Shown one piece after another: positions 1 through 8,819 of a stretch of 36,134 nt of DNA. The first letter of the stretch is position 1. Each line of letters begins with the position of its first letter. Origin of the DNA: Thermoanaerobaculaceae bacterium (GTDB lineage Bacteria; Acidobacteriota; Thermoanaerobaculia; Thermoanaerobaculales; Thermoanaerobaculaceae); the NCBI GenBank assembly GCA_025456225.1, contig JALOLB010000035.1:1-36134 (forward strand), given 5' to 3'. Below the pieces are notes generated by a model, which saw only the letters and a program-made list of their open reading frames with translations, was not told the DNA's origin and did no database searches. Made by a program: the position numbers and the translations under genes.

Positions 1-359
1 AGCGGACGATGGGCGACATCCGCTCCATCGCGACTGCTGTCGAGGCGTACTCCGTCGACAACAACTTCTATCCGAAGCTGGGTGACGGACCAGCCAGGAC
101 CGTGTTGAATCACTACTTGGAGCCCACCTACATCAAGGTCATCCCGGCTTCGGACGGCTGGCGCATGAACATGCACTGGATGGGTGACACCAGCGGCGAC
201 ACCTACACCATCTGGTCGGGTGCCAAGAACCACACCGACGGCGACAACACGATCACTTACGCCCCGTTACTGGGTGCGCGCACCGAGTTCCGCGACGACA
301 TCATCTACTCGGTCGGGTCGTTCGTGCAGTACCCCGAGGGTATGCAGACCGGAGCCTAG
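1..359 (+). CDS. Type II secretion/type IV pilin-like protein, C-terminal part (5' truncated)
   Basis: The frame is open from the window edge through base 359, so the gene begins outside the window and the methionine at base 9 is probably internal. The visible residues start RTMGDIRSIATAVEAYSVDN, followed by a YPKLGD stretch, LEPTYIKVIPASDGW and a short Gly/Asp-rich tail. This is the post-helix region of GspG-like pseudopilins and type IV pilin-like proteins, where the long N-terminal helix leads into an 'alpha-Y-x-x-D-n-x-YP' segment and an 'L-PtYi-x-x-lP-x-DgW' segment. The prepilin-peptidase site and hydrophobic helix must lie upstream. The family is clear, but whether this is a secretion pseudopilin, a minor pilin or a related surface protein cannot be told from this fragment. 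A strong terminator follows at 383-410. Confidence 0.75.
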   Translation, partial: RTMGDIRSIATAVEAYSVDNNFYPKLGDGPARTVLNHYLEPTYIKVIPASDGWRMNMHWMGDTSGDTYTIWSGAKNHTDGDNTITYAPLLGARTEFRDDIIYSVGSFVQYPEGMQTGA

Positions 360-382
360 TAGCTTCACGGGACGTGACGTAT

Positions 383-410
383 GGCCCGGCACCTCGCCGG
401 GCCTTTTTCT
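383..410 (+). terminator. Rho-independent terminator after the pseudopilin gene
   Basis: Perfect 8-bp stem GGCCCGGC / GCCGGGCC around a 5-nt ACCTC loop, followed directly by TTTTTCTT. It lies 24 nt after the pilin stop codon and separates that gene from the RNase G promoter. Confidence 0.9.
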
Positions 411-499
411 TGCCCATCGCCCGTGCGGGTGTTGCACTGACTTGCCGGTCGGCAGATCGGCCGATGAGAGGTGCCATTGTCGGTTGCCCTCCGGGGGGC

Positions 500-505
500 T
501 ACACT
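500..505 (+). promoter_or_regulatory. Candidate -10 box for RNase G gene
   Basis: TACACT lies 20 nt before the TTG start at 526. A GGAGG Shine-Dalgarno at 517-521 falls between them, so a transcript starting near 512 would carry a very short leader with the ribosome site in it. No convincing -35 was seen. Confidence 0.4.
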
Positions 506-525
506 TCCAGGTTGCCGGAGGCGTC

Positions 526-1986
526 TTGACCACGGTCATTTACTGCAACGTCACCCCCTTCGAAACCCGCGTCGCGGTGCGCGAGGGCGGGGCCCTCGTC
601 GAGCTGCTGGTCGAGCGGAGCCGCGAGCGCTCGGTGGTCGGCAGCCTCTTCAAGGGCCGCATCTCCCGGGTGCTCCCGGGGATGCAGGCCGCCTTCGTGG
701 ACATCGGCCTCGAGCGCGACGCCTTCCTCTACGTCGACGACGTGGCCGAGGCCCTCGAGGAGGACATCGAGCCGGACGAGCTGGCGACGAGCGTGCCCAT
801 CCAGGATCTCCTCCGGGAAGGGCAGGAGATCCTCGTCCAGATCACCAGGGAGCTGGGCTCCAGCAAGGGTCCGCGCGCCACCTCCCACATCACGATCCCC
901 GGCCGGTACCTGGTCCTGATCCCCGGCAGCAACCACATCGGGATCTCGCGGCGCATCACCGACCAGGATGAACGCGAGCGGCTACGGGCGCTGCTCGCGG
1001 ACACTCCTCACACCGGAGGAGTGATCGTACGTACAGCGGGCGAGGGCCGCGACCGGGCCGACTTCCTGGCCGACCTGGCCGTCCTCGAGTCGATGTGGCG
1101 GCACATCCTCAAGCGGGGCGAGGAGGTGGGGGCGCCGAGCCTCGTGCACCGCGACCTCGACCTCGTGCTGCGAGCCGCGCGCGACCTCACCGGTCCGCAA
1201 CTGACCGAGTTCTGGGTGGACGACCCGGACGGCTACCAGCGGGTCGTGGAGTTCTTGGACCGCGTCCAGCCTGAGCTGACCTCCCGGGTCAAGCTGTACC
1301 GGCGGCAGGTCGACATCTTCGAGGCCTTCGGCATCGAGGCCGAGCTCCAGCAGGCGCTGCAGCCCAAGGTCTGGCTCCGTTCGGGCGGCTCCATCGTCAT
1401 CAATCAGACCGAGGCGCTGGTGGCCATCGACGTCAACACCGGCCGCTACGTGGGTGGGGCCGACCTCGAGGACACGGTGTGCCGGACCAACCTGGAGGCG
1501 GCCCGGGAGGTGACCCGCCAGCTCCGCCTTCGCAACCTCGGGGGCATCATCGTCGTCGACTTCATCGACATGGAGAAGGAGGAGCACCGCGAGCAGCTCC
1601 TGGAGGCACTGCGGGCCGAGCTGACCCGCGACCGTGCCCGCTCGCTGGTGGGCCCGGTCGGACCCTTCGGCCTGGTGCAGCTCACGCGCAAGCGTACCGA
1701 GCGCTCCCTCGAGCGGGTGCTCACCAGGCCTTGCCCCACCTGCGAGGGCCTGGGGCGGGTGAAGGCTCCCGAGACCGTGTGCCTGGAGCTTCGACGGGCC
1801 CTGCTCTCCGAGGCGGCGCGGAGCGAGGCGAGCGAGTTCCAGGTGCGCGCCCACCCGGAGATCGTGCGGCTGCTGACCGGGGAGCTCAAGGGCATCCTCG
1901 ACGAGCTGCGGGAGCGCTTCGGCCTCAACGTGCGGGTGTTCGAGGCCCCGGGCTTCCATCCCTCCCGCTTCGAGCTGGGGCTCTGA
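526..1986 (+). CDS. rng: Ribonuclease G (Rne/Rng family endoribonuclease)
   Basis: Endoribonuclease of the RNase E/G family acting in rRNA maturation and mRNA decay. The protein of 486 residues has the RNase G core only, with no long RNase E scaffold tail. An S1 RNA-binding region spans about residues 35-125, beginning at GSLFKGRISRVLPGMQAAFVDIG. The catalytic DNase I-like part has both metal-binding aspartates, D302 in AIDVNTG and D345 in VVDFIDM. The zinc-link motif CPTCEGLG has Cys 403 and 406. The frame is open much further upstream, but family homology begins at TTVIYCN. A TTG codon there has GGAGG 4 nt upstream, so I chose TTG at 526. The gene is convergent with the M23 peptidase, and their junction is a repeat-rich inverted repeat. 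Confidence 0.95.
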   Translation: MTTVIYCNVTPFETRVAVREGGALVELLVERSRERSVVGSLFKGRISRVLPGMQAAFVDIGLERDAFLYVDDVAEALEEDIEPDELATSVPIQDLLREGQEILVQITRELGSSKGPRATSHITIPGRYLVLIPGSNHIGISRRITDQDERERLRALLADTPHTGGVIVRTAGEGRDRADFLADLAVLESMWRHILKRGEEVGAPSLVHRDLDLVLRAARDLTGPQLTEFWVDDPDGYQRVVEFLDRVQPELTSRVKLYRRQVDIFEAFGIEAELQQALQPKVWLRSGGSIVINQTEALVAIDVNTGRYVGGADLEDTVCRTNLEAAREVTRQLRLRNLGGIIVVDFIDMEKEEHREQLLEALRAELTRDRARSLVGPVGPFGLVQLTRKRTERSLERVLTRPCPTCEGLGRVKAPETVCLELRRALLSEAARSEASEFQVRAHPEIVRLLTGELKGILDELRERFGLNVRVFEAPGFHPSRFELGL

Positions 1987-1992
1987 CCCCCG

Positions 1993-2124
1993 CCCACCCG
2001 GTTGAGAGTCAAGAGTCAAGAGTCAAGAGTCAAGAGTCTCCCCCGCCCATCCGGTAGGAGAGACTCTGCCCGGACTCTGAGCTTCAACTCTCGACTCTCA
2101 ACTCTCAACTCTCGACCGGGTGGG
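1993..2124. repeat. Inverted repeat enclosing 7-nt tandem repeats between convergent genes
   Basis: The outer arms, 1993-2009 and 2108-2124, are 17 nt long and complementary except at one position. Inside the left arm region lie four perfect tandem copies of GAGTCAA (2006-2033) plus a partial fifth. Inside the right one lie four 7-nt units of the form (A/G)ACTCTC (2086-2113). The two sets are roughly inverse to each other and could fold into a long imperfect hairpin. The element contains the 3' end of the M23 peptidase gene (stop at 2098-2100) and begins 7 nt after the RNase G stop. It may serve as a bidirectional transcription end. Confidence 0.8.
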
Positions 2125-3501
2125 AGGGGGGAGGGGCAGCTTGGAGGCCAGGTTGTCCTGGATCCAGTGGGCGTCGAGCCACTCCGCGGGGTCGACCGAG
2201 AGCCCCTGCACGAAGACCTCCAGGTGCAGGTGGTCTCCGCCCGCGAGGCCCGTCGTGCCGCTCCGGCCGACGGACTGACCCTTCTCCACAACCTCGCCCG
2301 CCTCGACTACGATCTCGGAGAGGTGGCCGTACAGGGTGGCCACCCCGAACCCGTGGTCCAGGAGCACGGCGTTGCCGTACAGGCCCAACCACCCCGCGAA
2401 CGTCACCCTGCCCCGATTGGCGGCAGGTACCTCGGCGCGGCTCGTCGAGGCCAGGTCGAGACCGAGGTGCGTCTGGGTGTCCACGACCCGTCCCTGGTAG
2501 CGGTACGTGCGGGTCTCGGCGAAGCCGGCCATGCGGGCGCTGTTGGGCATCTGGAGGAACGGCCCCTCCCACAGGAACCGTTCCTCCGACTTCGCACACA
2601 GCTCGCCGAGCTGGGTGAGGATGGCCCGGCGGAGGGCACCGTTGATGCGCAGGTACTGATCGAGCAGGGAGCCAGACGCGTCGAGCCCGGGGGTCTGACC
2701 GACGATCGACGGCACGACCCGTTGCAGGAAGGCATCGTCGATCTCGATGCTGCCTGGCCGTCGCGCCACCGGCTTGAAGAGGTCGACGAACGCCTGCTCG
2801 GCCCGGTTGCCCGCCGCGTCCTCGGCGAAGAGGCGGACATCCGCGGCTGTCACGCCCTCCCACGGCATGCCGTAGATGACGAAGACCTGCCCGGAGGCTC
2901 CTCCCGGTAGCGGGAAGGAGCGAAACTCCCGTGTGCCGGCCAGGACTCCGGAGCGCACGGCGGCCGGGTCGACCTGGGCGACGACAGAGCCCACGCCACC
3001 CTGGCGCACGTAGTGTTGCTTGGACAGCACCCCGAGCCGTGGCGGGTGGAGCCGTACCGGCAGGCGCGTCTCCACGATCACCGGAGCTGCCGAGCGCAGG
3101 TAGCCCACAGCCCTCTCGGCGACCGCCCGCACCACCACCTCGCCCTCCTGCAGCCACGCCTGATGCCGCGTGCCGACCTGGGCCTCCAGCGCCGTCTCGC
3201 CGGTGCGGGCGCCGCCGAGCACGCCGGGTCGCGGGAACGTCCGCTCCCCGAGCACCTCGACCCGTTCGCCCTGCTGCAGCTCGAGACGCACGCCGCCGAG
3301 GCCGCGCTGGGGCTCGGCAAAACGCGCCGTGACCCGGGTTGCCGGACCGACGGCCGGTCGGTCGCTCGAGATGGCGACGCTGGGAAGAGGCCCCTGCCGC
3401 AGCCCGAGCCAGGCGGCCACGCCACCGCCGGTGACCGCCGCCAGGAGCAGGACCACCAGCAGCCCCTTGCCTCGATGCTCGCGTCGTCCCAGATGTGCCA
3501 C
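2098..3501 (-). CDS. Membrane-anchored M23 family metallopeptidase
   Basis: Predicted zinc endopeptidase of the LytM/M23 family, which cleaves peptidoglycan cross-bridges or, when degenerate, activates amidases. The 467-residue protein starts with a basic segment and one membrane helix (about residues 14-34), then has a long periplasmic part. The C-terminal M23 domain carries the zinc ligands H345 and D349 in HLGLD and the HLH pair 424-426, so it looks catalytically intact. I chose GTG at 3501 because GGAGG lies 5 nt upstream; the longer TTG start at 3513 would overlap that site. It sits 48 nt after the mfd stop in the same direction and is probably cotranscribed. Its last codons fall inside the intergenic inverted repeat, so the Pro/Arg/Ser tail may be repeat-derived. 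Confidence 0.88.
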   Translation of the reverse strand: MAHLGRREHRGKGLLVVLLLAAVTGGGVAAWLGLRQGPLPSVAISSDRPAVGPATRVTARFAEPQRGLGGVRLELQQGERVEVLGERTFPRPGVLGGARTGETALEAQVGTRHQAWLQEGEVVVRAVAERAVGYLRSAAPVIVETRLPVRLHPPRLGVLSKQHYVRQGGVGSVVAQVDPAAVRSGVLAGTREFRSFPLPGGASGQVFVIYGMPWEGVTAADVRLFAEDAAGNRAEQAFVDLFKPVARRPGSIEIDDAFLQRVVPSIVGQTPGLDASGSLLDQYLRINGALRRAILTQLGELCAKSEERFLWEGPFLQMPNSARMAGFAETRTYRYQGRVVDTQTHLGLDLASTSRAEVPAANRGRVTFAGWLGLYGNAVLLDHGFGVATLYGHLSEIVVEAGEVVEKGQSVGRSGTTGLAGGDHLHLEVFVQGLSVDPAEWLDAHWIQDNLASKLPLPPPTRSRVES

Positions 3502-3549
3502 GCCCACCTCCAACCGGTTGCGCCCGCGGGCGGAGCCGGAAGGGTGAGT

Positions 3550-6500
3550 CTACTCCGGCACCGGGAGGAGCGAGGTGAGCCAGATCGCCGCGGCCCGCGG
3601 CTCCTTCTCGGGACAGGGCAGACGCAGGACCCCCGACGGCGCCAAAGAGGTGCCCGGGACGGCCGCCAGCACGCGCATGGCCGTCTCGTGGGAGGCCGGA
3701 TGGTCGGGTGCCAGGTTGAGCTCGAAGGCCATGCCGGTCCGCCGCACCCGGAGGATACCGCCGGCCTCGGCCCGACGTCGCAAGCGCTGGTGAACGAGCA
3801 GGTTGACCATCTGCGGCGGGGGTGGACCGAAGCGGTCGGCGAGCTCCTCGGCGAGCCGGTCCAGCTCCCGGTCGGTGCGTGCCCCGGCCACCCGACGGTA
3901 GACCCCCAGCCGCACGCTCTCCTCGGCGATGAGCTCCTCCGGCAGCCGGTAGTCGAGGCCGAGGCTGAGCTCCGTGGCGCTGGGTGGTGGGGGCGGCGCC
4001 TGGCCGCGCAGCTCGGCCACCGCCTCCTCGAGCAGGTGGCAGTAGGTCTCGTAGCCCACCGCGCGCAGGTGGCCGTGCTGCTCCGCCCCCAGCAGGTTGC
4101 CGGCGCCGCGGATCTCGAGGTCGCGTGCCGCGATGCGGAAGCCGGCCCCGAGGTCGGCGAACTCCATGATCGCTGCGAGCCGCTGCCGGGCCTCGGTGGA
4201 CAGGGCCTGCTCGGGGGGCACGAACAGGTACGCGAAGGCCAGGCGGTCGGAGCGCCCGACCCGGCCCCGGAGCTGGTAGAGCTGGGCGAGGCCGAAGCGA
4301 TCCGCGCGGTTGACGATCAGCGTGTTGGCGTTGGGGATGTCGAGGCCGTTCTCGATGATGGCGGTGGCGAGCAGGACGTCGGCGCGGCCCTCGACGAAGG
4401 CATCCATGGCACGCTCGAGCTCCCGCTCGTCCATCTGCCCGTGCGCCACCACAACCCGCGCCTCGGGCACGGTCTCGCGCACGAAGGAGGCCATGGCGCC
4501 GATCGACGCCACCCGGTTGTGCACGAAGAAGACCTGCCCGCCGCGGCCCACCTCGGTGAGGACGGCCTCCCGCAGCACCTCGCGGCGGAACGGCAATACG
4601 TGGGTCTGCACCGCCAGGCGGTCGCGGGGCGGGGTCTCGATGACCGACACGTCCCGCAGGCCCAGCAGCCCGAGGTTGAGGGTGCGCGGGATCGGCGTGG
4701 CCGACATCGCCAGCACGTCGAGCGAGGCCTTGAACCCCTTGAGCCTCTCCTTCTGGGCCACCCCGAAACGCTGCTCCTCGTCGACGATGAGGAGGCCGAG
4801 GTCGCGGAAGGCCACATCCCTGGCGAGGAGCCGATGCGTCCCGATGGCGACGTCGACGGTGCCGGCGGCGATCCCGTCCACCACCTGGCGCTGCTCGACC
4901 GGTGGGACGAACCGCGAGAGCCAGCGGATCTCCACCGGGAAGCCGGCGAAACGCCGGGTAAAGGTGCGGAGGTGCTGCTCGGCGAGAATCGTCGTCGGCG
5001 CCAGCACCGCCACCTGCTTGCCGTCCAGCACCGCCTTGAAGGCCGCCCGCATCGACACCTCGGTCTTGCCGTAGCCGACGTCCCCGACCAGCAGCCGGTC
5101 CATGGCGCGCTCCGACTCCATGTCGTGCTTGACCTCGGCGATCGCCTGCACCTGGTCCTCGGTGGGCTCGTACTCGAACGCCGCCTCGAAGTCGCGCTGC
5201 CAGGGCGAGTCCTTGGAGAAGGCAAACCCGACCGCCAGCTCGCGCTGCGCCTGCACCTTCAGCAGGTCCTCGGCCAGGTCCTTGAGCGCCCGCTTCACCT
5301 TGGTCTTGGTGCGGGCCCACGACGAGCCGCCCAGCCGGTCGAGCTTCGCGGGCGCCGTCTCGGCCGAGGCGTACTTCTCGAGCACGTCGGCGCGCTCCAG
5401 GGGCACCAGCAGCTTGCCGCCCCCGGCGTACTCGAGCTCCACGCACTCGTGCACGGTGCTTTCGAAGGAAAGGGAGCGGAAGCCGACGAAGCGGCCGATG
5501 CCGTGGTCGGCGTGGACCACGAAGTCGCCGGGGCGGAGATCCCGCACGTCCGCGAGGACCCGTGCAAGGGTGCGGCGCTGGCGGGCCGGAGGCGGCAGGG
5601 TGGTGAGGTCGGCGCGCCCGAACACCGTCAGGGCGGCGTCAGGCCAGGAGAAGCCGCGCTCGAGACGGCCCTGGACGATGCCACACACCCCGGGGCCGGG
5701 CCACCCCTGGCGCACCGGCAGCTCGGCCTCGGTGAGCAGGTGGAGGAGGCGCTGGGCCTCGCCGGACGAGGCGGCCACCAGCACCTGGTGCCCCTCATCG
5801 TAGGTCCCGGCGCGCAGCTCCTCCTGGAGCGCCTGGGGGCGGGACGCGAGGTTGGGGGTGGGCGCGGTCCGCAGTCGGACCCAGGGCGTGCCGTCCTCGA
5901 GCGGCAGCTCGGCCACCTCGTCGGCCGCGGCCAGGGCCTCGCGGCAGCGCTCGAGACCGGCGAGCCAGTCCTCCACCGGCGGCGTGCAGACGCCGTCCCG
6001 CTGTAGCGTCTCGCGGGCCTGGCGGAGCGCCTGGAGGTGGCGACCGGCCTCGGCCAGCACAGCGGCGGGCTCGCACACCACGACCTCGGGCGCGAGCTCC
6101 CAGACGTGGCGATGCGGCAGGACCCAGCCGAGGAAGCCCTCCCACAGCGCCGCATCGCGGTCGTCCATGGCCGCCGCGGCCGCCGCGGCACAGCCGAACG
6201 ACTCCAGGTGCGCCGCCAGGGCCAGTCGCTCACTCTCGCCGACCGGGAACAGCCGCAATGGCGGAACCGCCGCCACCGGGCGCGGGCTGCCCGAGCGCTG
6301 CGTCACGGGGTCGAGCTCCGCAATGCTCTCGATGAGGTCGATGTCCAGCACCAGCCGCAGCGCCCCCTCCGGGGTCGCCAGGTCGATGACCTGGCCGCGC
6401 AGGGCGAAGTCGCCGGCCTCCTCGACGACCTCGGCCCGCCGGTAGCCGGCTGCGGCCAGCAGGCGGGCGAGCGCGTGGGGATCGAGCCGCTGGCCGACCT

Positions 6501-6906
6501 CGAGCCGGGGTGTGCGGACCTGCAGGCTGGACGACACGGGCAGGGGATACGGCAGCAGTCGTGCCGGCGCCACGACGCAGCGCACCATGCCGGCGGCCAG
6601 GTTGGCGAGGGCGAGGCTGGCCGCCGCCGTGGCGCCCAGGGGTGGCGTGCGCCCGTGATACGCCTCCACGGCCTCGGCCGGGAGCAGCACCGCTGGCAGC
6701 TCCGGGACCAGCAGCTCGAGGCCGGCCACCAGCTCCTCCGCGTCCCGTGGCGACGGAACCACGACCACGACCGGCCCGTCCCGGACCACGGCGGCCACGG
6801 CCAGGGCGCGTGCTCCCGGACACACCCCTCCCACGGCGCGGCGTCCGGCAGGGGACAGCTCGCGACGCAGGCGATCGAGGGCTGGACGGAGCAGCTCGGG
6901 GCCCAT
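3550..6906 (-). CDS. mfd: Transcription-repair coupling factor Mfd
   Basis: Superfamily 2 translocase that removes RNA polymerase stalled at DNA lesions and recruits UvrA. The 1118-residue length is typical of the family. In order it has a degenerate UvrB-like N-terminal region, a CarD-like RNA-polymerase-interaction domain around residues 450-505 (DFVVHADHGIGRFVGF), and a RecG-like motor with Walker A GDVGYGKTE near 610, DEEQ box (VDEEQRFG), the TAIIENGLDIPNANT motif and QLRGRVGRS motif VI. A C-terminal TRCF domain follows. ATG at 6906 is the start supported by homology, because residues upstream are not family-like. A TAGACT box ends 11 nt before it, implying an almost leaderless transcript. 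It is divergent from the TPR membrane protein gene at 7098. Confidence 0.97.
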   Translation of the reverse strand: MGPELLRPALDRLRRELSPAGRRAVGGVCPGARALAVAAVVRDGPVVVVVPSPRDAEELVAGLELLVPELPAVLLPAEAVEAYHGRTPPLGATAAASLALANLAAGMVRCVVAPARLLPYPLPVSSSLQVRTPRLEVGQRLDPHALARLLAAAGYRRAEVVEEAGDFALRGQVIDLATPEGALRLVLDIDLIESIAELDPVTQRSGSPRPVAAVPPLRLFPVGESERLALAAHLESFGCAAAAAAAMDDRDAALWEGFLGWVLPHRHVWELAPEVVVCEPAAVLAEAGRHLQALRQARETLQRDGVCTPPVEDWLAGLERCREALAAADEVAELPLEDGTPWVRLRTAPTPNLASRPQALQEELRAGTYDEGHQVLVAASSGEAQRLLHLLTEAELPVRQGWPGPGVCGIVQGRLERGFSWPDAALTVFGRADLTTLPPPARQRRTLARVLADVRDLRPGDFVVHADHGIGRFVGFRSLSFESTVHECVELEYAGGGKLLVPLERADVLEKYASAETAPAKLDRLGGSSWARTKTKVKRALKDLAEDLLKVQAQRELAVGFAFSKDSPWQRDFEAAFEYEPTEDQVQAIAEVKHDMESERAMDRLLVGDVGYGKTEVSMRAAFKAVLDGKQVAVLAPTTILAEQHLRTFTRRFAGFPVEIRWLSRFVPPVEQRQVVDGIAAGTVDVAIGTHRLLARDVAFRDLGLLIVDEEQRFGVAQKERLKGFKASLDVLAMSATPIPRTLNLGLLGLRDVSVIETPPRDRLAVQTHVLPFRREVLREAVLTEVGRGGQVFFVHNRVASIGAMASFVRETVPEARVVVAHGQMDERELERAMDAFVEGRADVLLATAIIENGLDIPNANTLIVNRADRFGLAQLYQLRGRVGRSDRLAFAYLFVPPEQALSTEARQRLAAIMEFADLGAGFRIAARDLEIRGAGNLLGAEQHGHLRAVGYETYCHLLEEAVAELRGQAPPPPPSATELSLGLDYRLPEELIAEESVRLGVYRRVAGARTDRELDRLAEELADRFGPPPPQMVNLLVHQRLRRRAEAGGILRVRRTGMAFELNLAPDHPASHETAMRVLAAVPGTSLAPSGVLRLPCPEKEPRAAAIWLTSLLPVPE

Positions 6907-6917
6907 CGTCGCCTGCG

Positions 6918-6923
6918 AGTCTA
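6918..6923 (-). promoter_or_regulatory. Candidate -10 box of mfd
   Basis: Read on the minus strand this is TAGACT, 11 nt before the mfd ATG. No clear -35 and only a weak AGGCGA as a possible ribosome site. Confidence 0.4.
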
Positions 6924-7083
6924 CTGGAGTTCCCTGCTTCCTGAGCTGTCTCGCCAGCCGGGACCAGGTGCGCCGTGGCGCCGCCGCCTCGCTTCCTCGC
7001 CCTGGCCGCGAGGAGCTGGGTCGCTTCGCTGTGAAGGACCGGGGGGACGGCTTGTGGACTTGCCAGATCCCTGGCTCTCCTCT

Positions 7084-7091
7084 GCTATCAT
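7084..7091 (+). promoter_or_regulatory. Extended -10 box, leaderless start of TPR membrane protein
   Basis: TGCTATCAT (7083-7091) contains the extended -10 pattern TG-n-TATCAT. Only 6 nt separate it from the ATG at 7098, so transcription would begin at or next to the start codon. No Shine-Dalgarno is present. Confidence 0.5.
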
Positions 7092-7097
7092 CCAGAA

Positions 7098-8786
7098 ATG
7101 AAGGCACTTGACGTAGCAGGCAGACTGGCTGGATCGGAGCTGAGAGCCAGGCTTGCTGCCGTGCTCGTCGTTGTGGCCGGTGGCCTCCTTGCCTTCGCAG
7201 GGAGCCTCGACGGTGAGTTTCACCTCGATGACGTGCACTCGATCGTCGAGAACCCGACGATTCGCCAGATTGGGGTTTCTTCGCTGTTGCTGCACCCGCT
7301 ACCGAAGGGGTCGACCGTGTCGGGCAGGCCGGTGCTCAACGCCTCCTTCATGGTGGACTACGCGGTCGCCGGGCTCGACCTGCGCCAGTTCCACCGCACC
7401 AACCTCGCCATTCACCTGGCAGCGGCCCTCGTGCTCCTCGGGCTGGTGCGGCGGGGGCTTCGAGCTGCCACCGGACAGGCGTCCCCTGGGATCGGGACGA
7501 CGATGCTCGCTGGCGGCATCGCGCTGCTGTGGGTGGTTCACCCACTCCAGACCGAGTCGGTGACCTACATCGTCCAGCGAGCCGAGTCGCTCGGTGGGCT
7601 GTTCTTCCTCCTGACCCTCTATGCCTCGGTGCGTGCGTTCGAGCGTGAGCGGTCGTTCGGGTGGCAGGCGACCGCGTGCCTGGCGTGCGCCCTGGGAGCG
7701 GGGACAAAGGAGGTCGTCATCACCGCGCTGCCGGTCGTCCTGCTGCTCGACCGGGCCCTCTTCAGCTCCTCCTGGTCCCTGTCGTGGCGCGCGCGCAGGG
7801 GTTTCCTGCTGGCCCTGGCGCTGTCCGCGGTACCCGGGCTGGCCGTGGCGCTGGCCACCGGAGGACGAGGAGGCACCGCCGGCCTGGCCTCGGGGGTGGA
7901 TCCCTTCCAGTACGCGTTGACCCAGGCGTGGGCCATCCCCCACTACCTTGGGCTGGTGTTTTGGCCTTCCAACCTGGTGTTCGACTACGGCACGCCCGTG
8001 GTCTCGTCGCTGCGAGAGGTCGCCCCCCATGTGGCCTTGATGGCGATTCTCCTCGCGGGGACGGCGTGGGCACTTCTCGCGCGGCCGCGGGTCGGCTTCC
8101 TGCCCGCCGCATTCTTCATCGTCCTTGCCCCCAGCTCGAGCGTCCTCCCCGTGGCCACCCAGACGGTGGCCGAGCACCGCATGTACCTGCCCCTGGCGGC
8201 CGTCGTCATCGGTGTGGTGCTGACAGTCGCATGGGGGGCCTCGGGGCTGGTGCAGCGCCTCGGTCTCGACGGGGCGAGGGCATCGGCCGCGGCCGCGTGC
8301 GTCGTGCTCGCCTTCCTCGCGCTCGCCGCCATCGCCCTGGCCGTCACGACAGCCGCCCGCAACCGTGTGTATGCCTCCGAGATGGCCTTGTGGCAGGACA
8401 CGGTCGTGAAGATGCCGACCAACCCCCGCGCCTTCAACGGGCGGGGTCTGGCGCGGCTCGAAGCCGGACAGTGCGAGGGGGCGCTCGAGGACTTCGACTC
8501 GGCGCTTCAACTCGCTCCTGCCTTCGAGCTCGCGATCAACAACCGGGGGCTTGCCCTGGTCTGCCTGCACCGGCCGGTCGAGGCCCTGCGGGAGCTCGAT
8601 CGCGTGCTGCGGCTCAACCCACGGTTCGGGACCGCCTACCACAATCGGGCCAGGTGCAGGCTCCTCCTCGGGGATCTCAATGGAGCACGCGAGGACCTCC
8701 GACTCGCCGTGAGGAACGACTTCGCGCCGGCGCCCGACCTTCTGGAGGCGCTCGGGGGCACGGTCGTCGGCGGTGCGGCGCGCTGA
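7098..8786 (+). CDS. TMTC-like multi-spanning glycosyltransferase-type membrane protein with C-terminal TPRs
   Basis: A 562-residue integral membrane protein with many hydrophobic helices (residues about 15-430) and a cytosolic or periplasmic C-terminal TPR region (about 440-545). The motifs LDDVHSIVENP after the first helix, FHRTNLAIHL, and AEHRMYLPLA are those of the TMTC/PMT-like family (DUF1736-type), dolichol-phosphate-sugar-dependent O-glycosyltransferases with TPRs in animals and poorly characterised in bacteria. The acidic pair in the first loop (L-DD) matches the family's catalytic position. At least three TPR-like units are seen (RAFNGRGLARLEAG, LAINNRGLALVCL, TAYHNRARCRLLLG). Substrate unknown; protein O-glycosylation is inference from family. 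The start lacks a Shine-Dalgarno and follows a -10 box by 6 nt. Confidence 0.75.
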   Translation: MKALDVAGRLAGSELRARLAAVLVVVAGGLLAFAGSLDGEFHLDDVHSIVENPTIRQIGVSSLLLHPLPKGSTVSGRPVLNASFMVDYAVAGLDLRQFHRTNLAIHLAAALVLLGLVRRGLRAATGQASPGIGTTMLAGGIALLWVVHPLQTESVTYIVQRAESLGGLFFLLTLYASVRAFERERSFGWQATACLACALGAGTKEVVITALPVVLLLDRALFSSSWSLSWRARRGFLLALALSAVPGLAVALATGGRGGTAGLASGVDPFQYALTQAWAIPHYLGLVFWPSNLVFDYGTPVVSSLREVAPHVALMAILLAGTAWALLARPRVGFLPAAFFIVLAPSSSVLPVATQTVAEHRMYLPLAAVVIGVVLTVAWGASGLVQRLGLDGARASAAAACVVLAFLALAAIALAVTTAARNRVYASEMALWQDTVVKMPTNPRAFNGRGLARLEAGQCEGALEDFDSALQLAPAFELAINNRGLALVCLHRPVEALRELDRVLRLNPRFGTAYHNRARCRLLLGDLNGAREDLRLAVRNDFAPAPDLLEALGGTVVGGAAR

Positions 8787-8807
8787 GAACGGGTCACCCC
8801 GGGAGGC

Positions 8808-8819
8808 GGGCTTCGGCCC
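8808..8819. terminator. Short UUCG-tetraloop hairpin between convergent genes
   Basis: GGGC-TTCG-GCCC lies between the stop of the TPR protein (8786) and the stop of cysteine desulfurase (8820). The stem is only 4 bp and there is no T-tract, so a terminator role is only possible. Confidence 0.3.

Noticed and set aside
2006..2113. Short tandem repeats considered as a CRISPR array
   Set aside because: Units are 7 nt, directly abutting and without spacers; no cas gene is nearby.
3013..6006. A 997-codon open frame on the plus strand across mfd
   Set aside because: Shadow of mfd, whose motifs are complete on the other strand.
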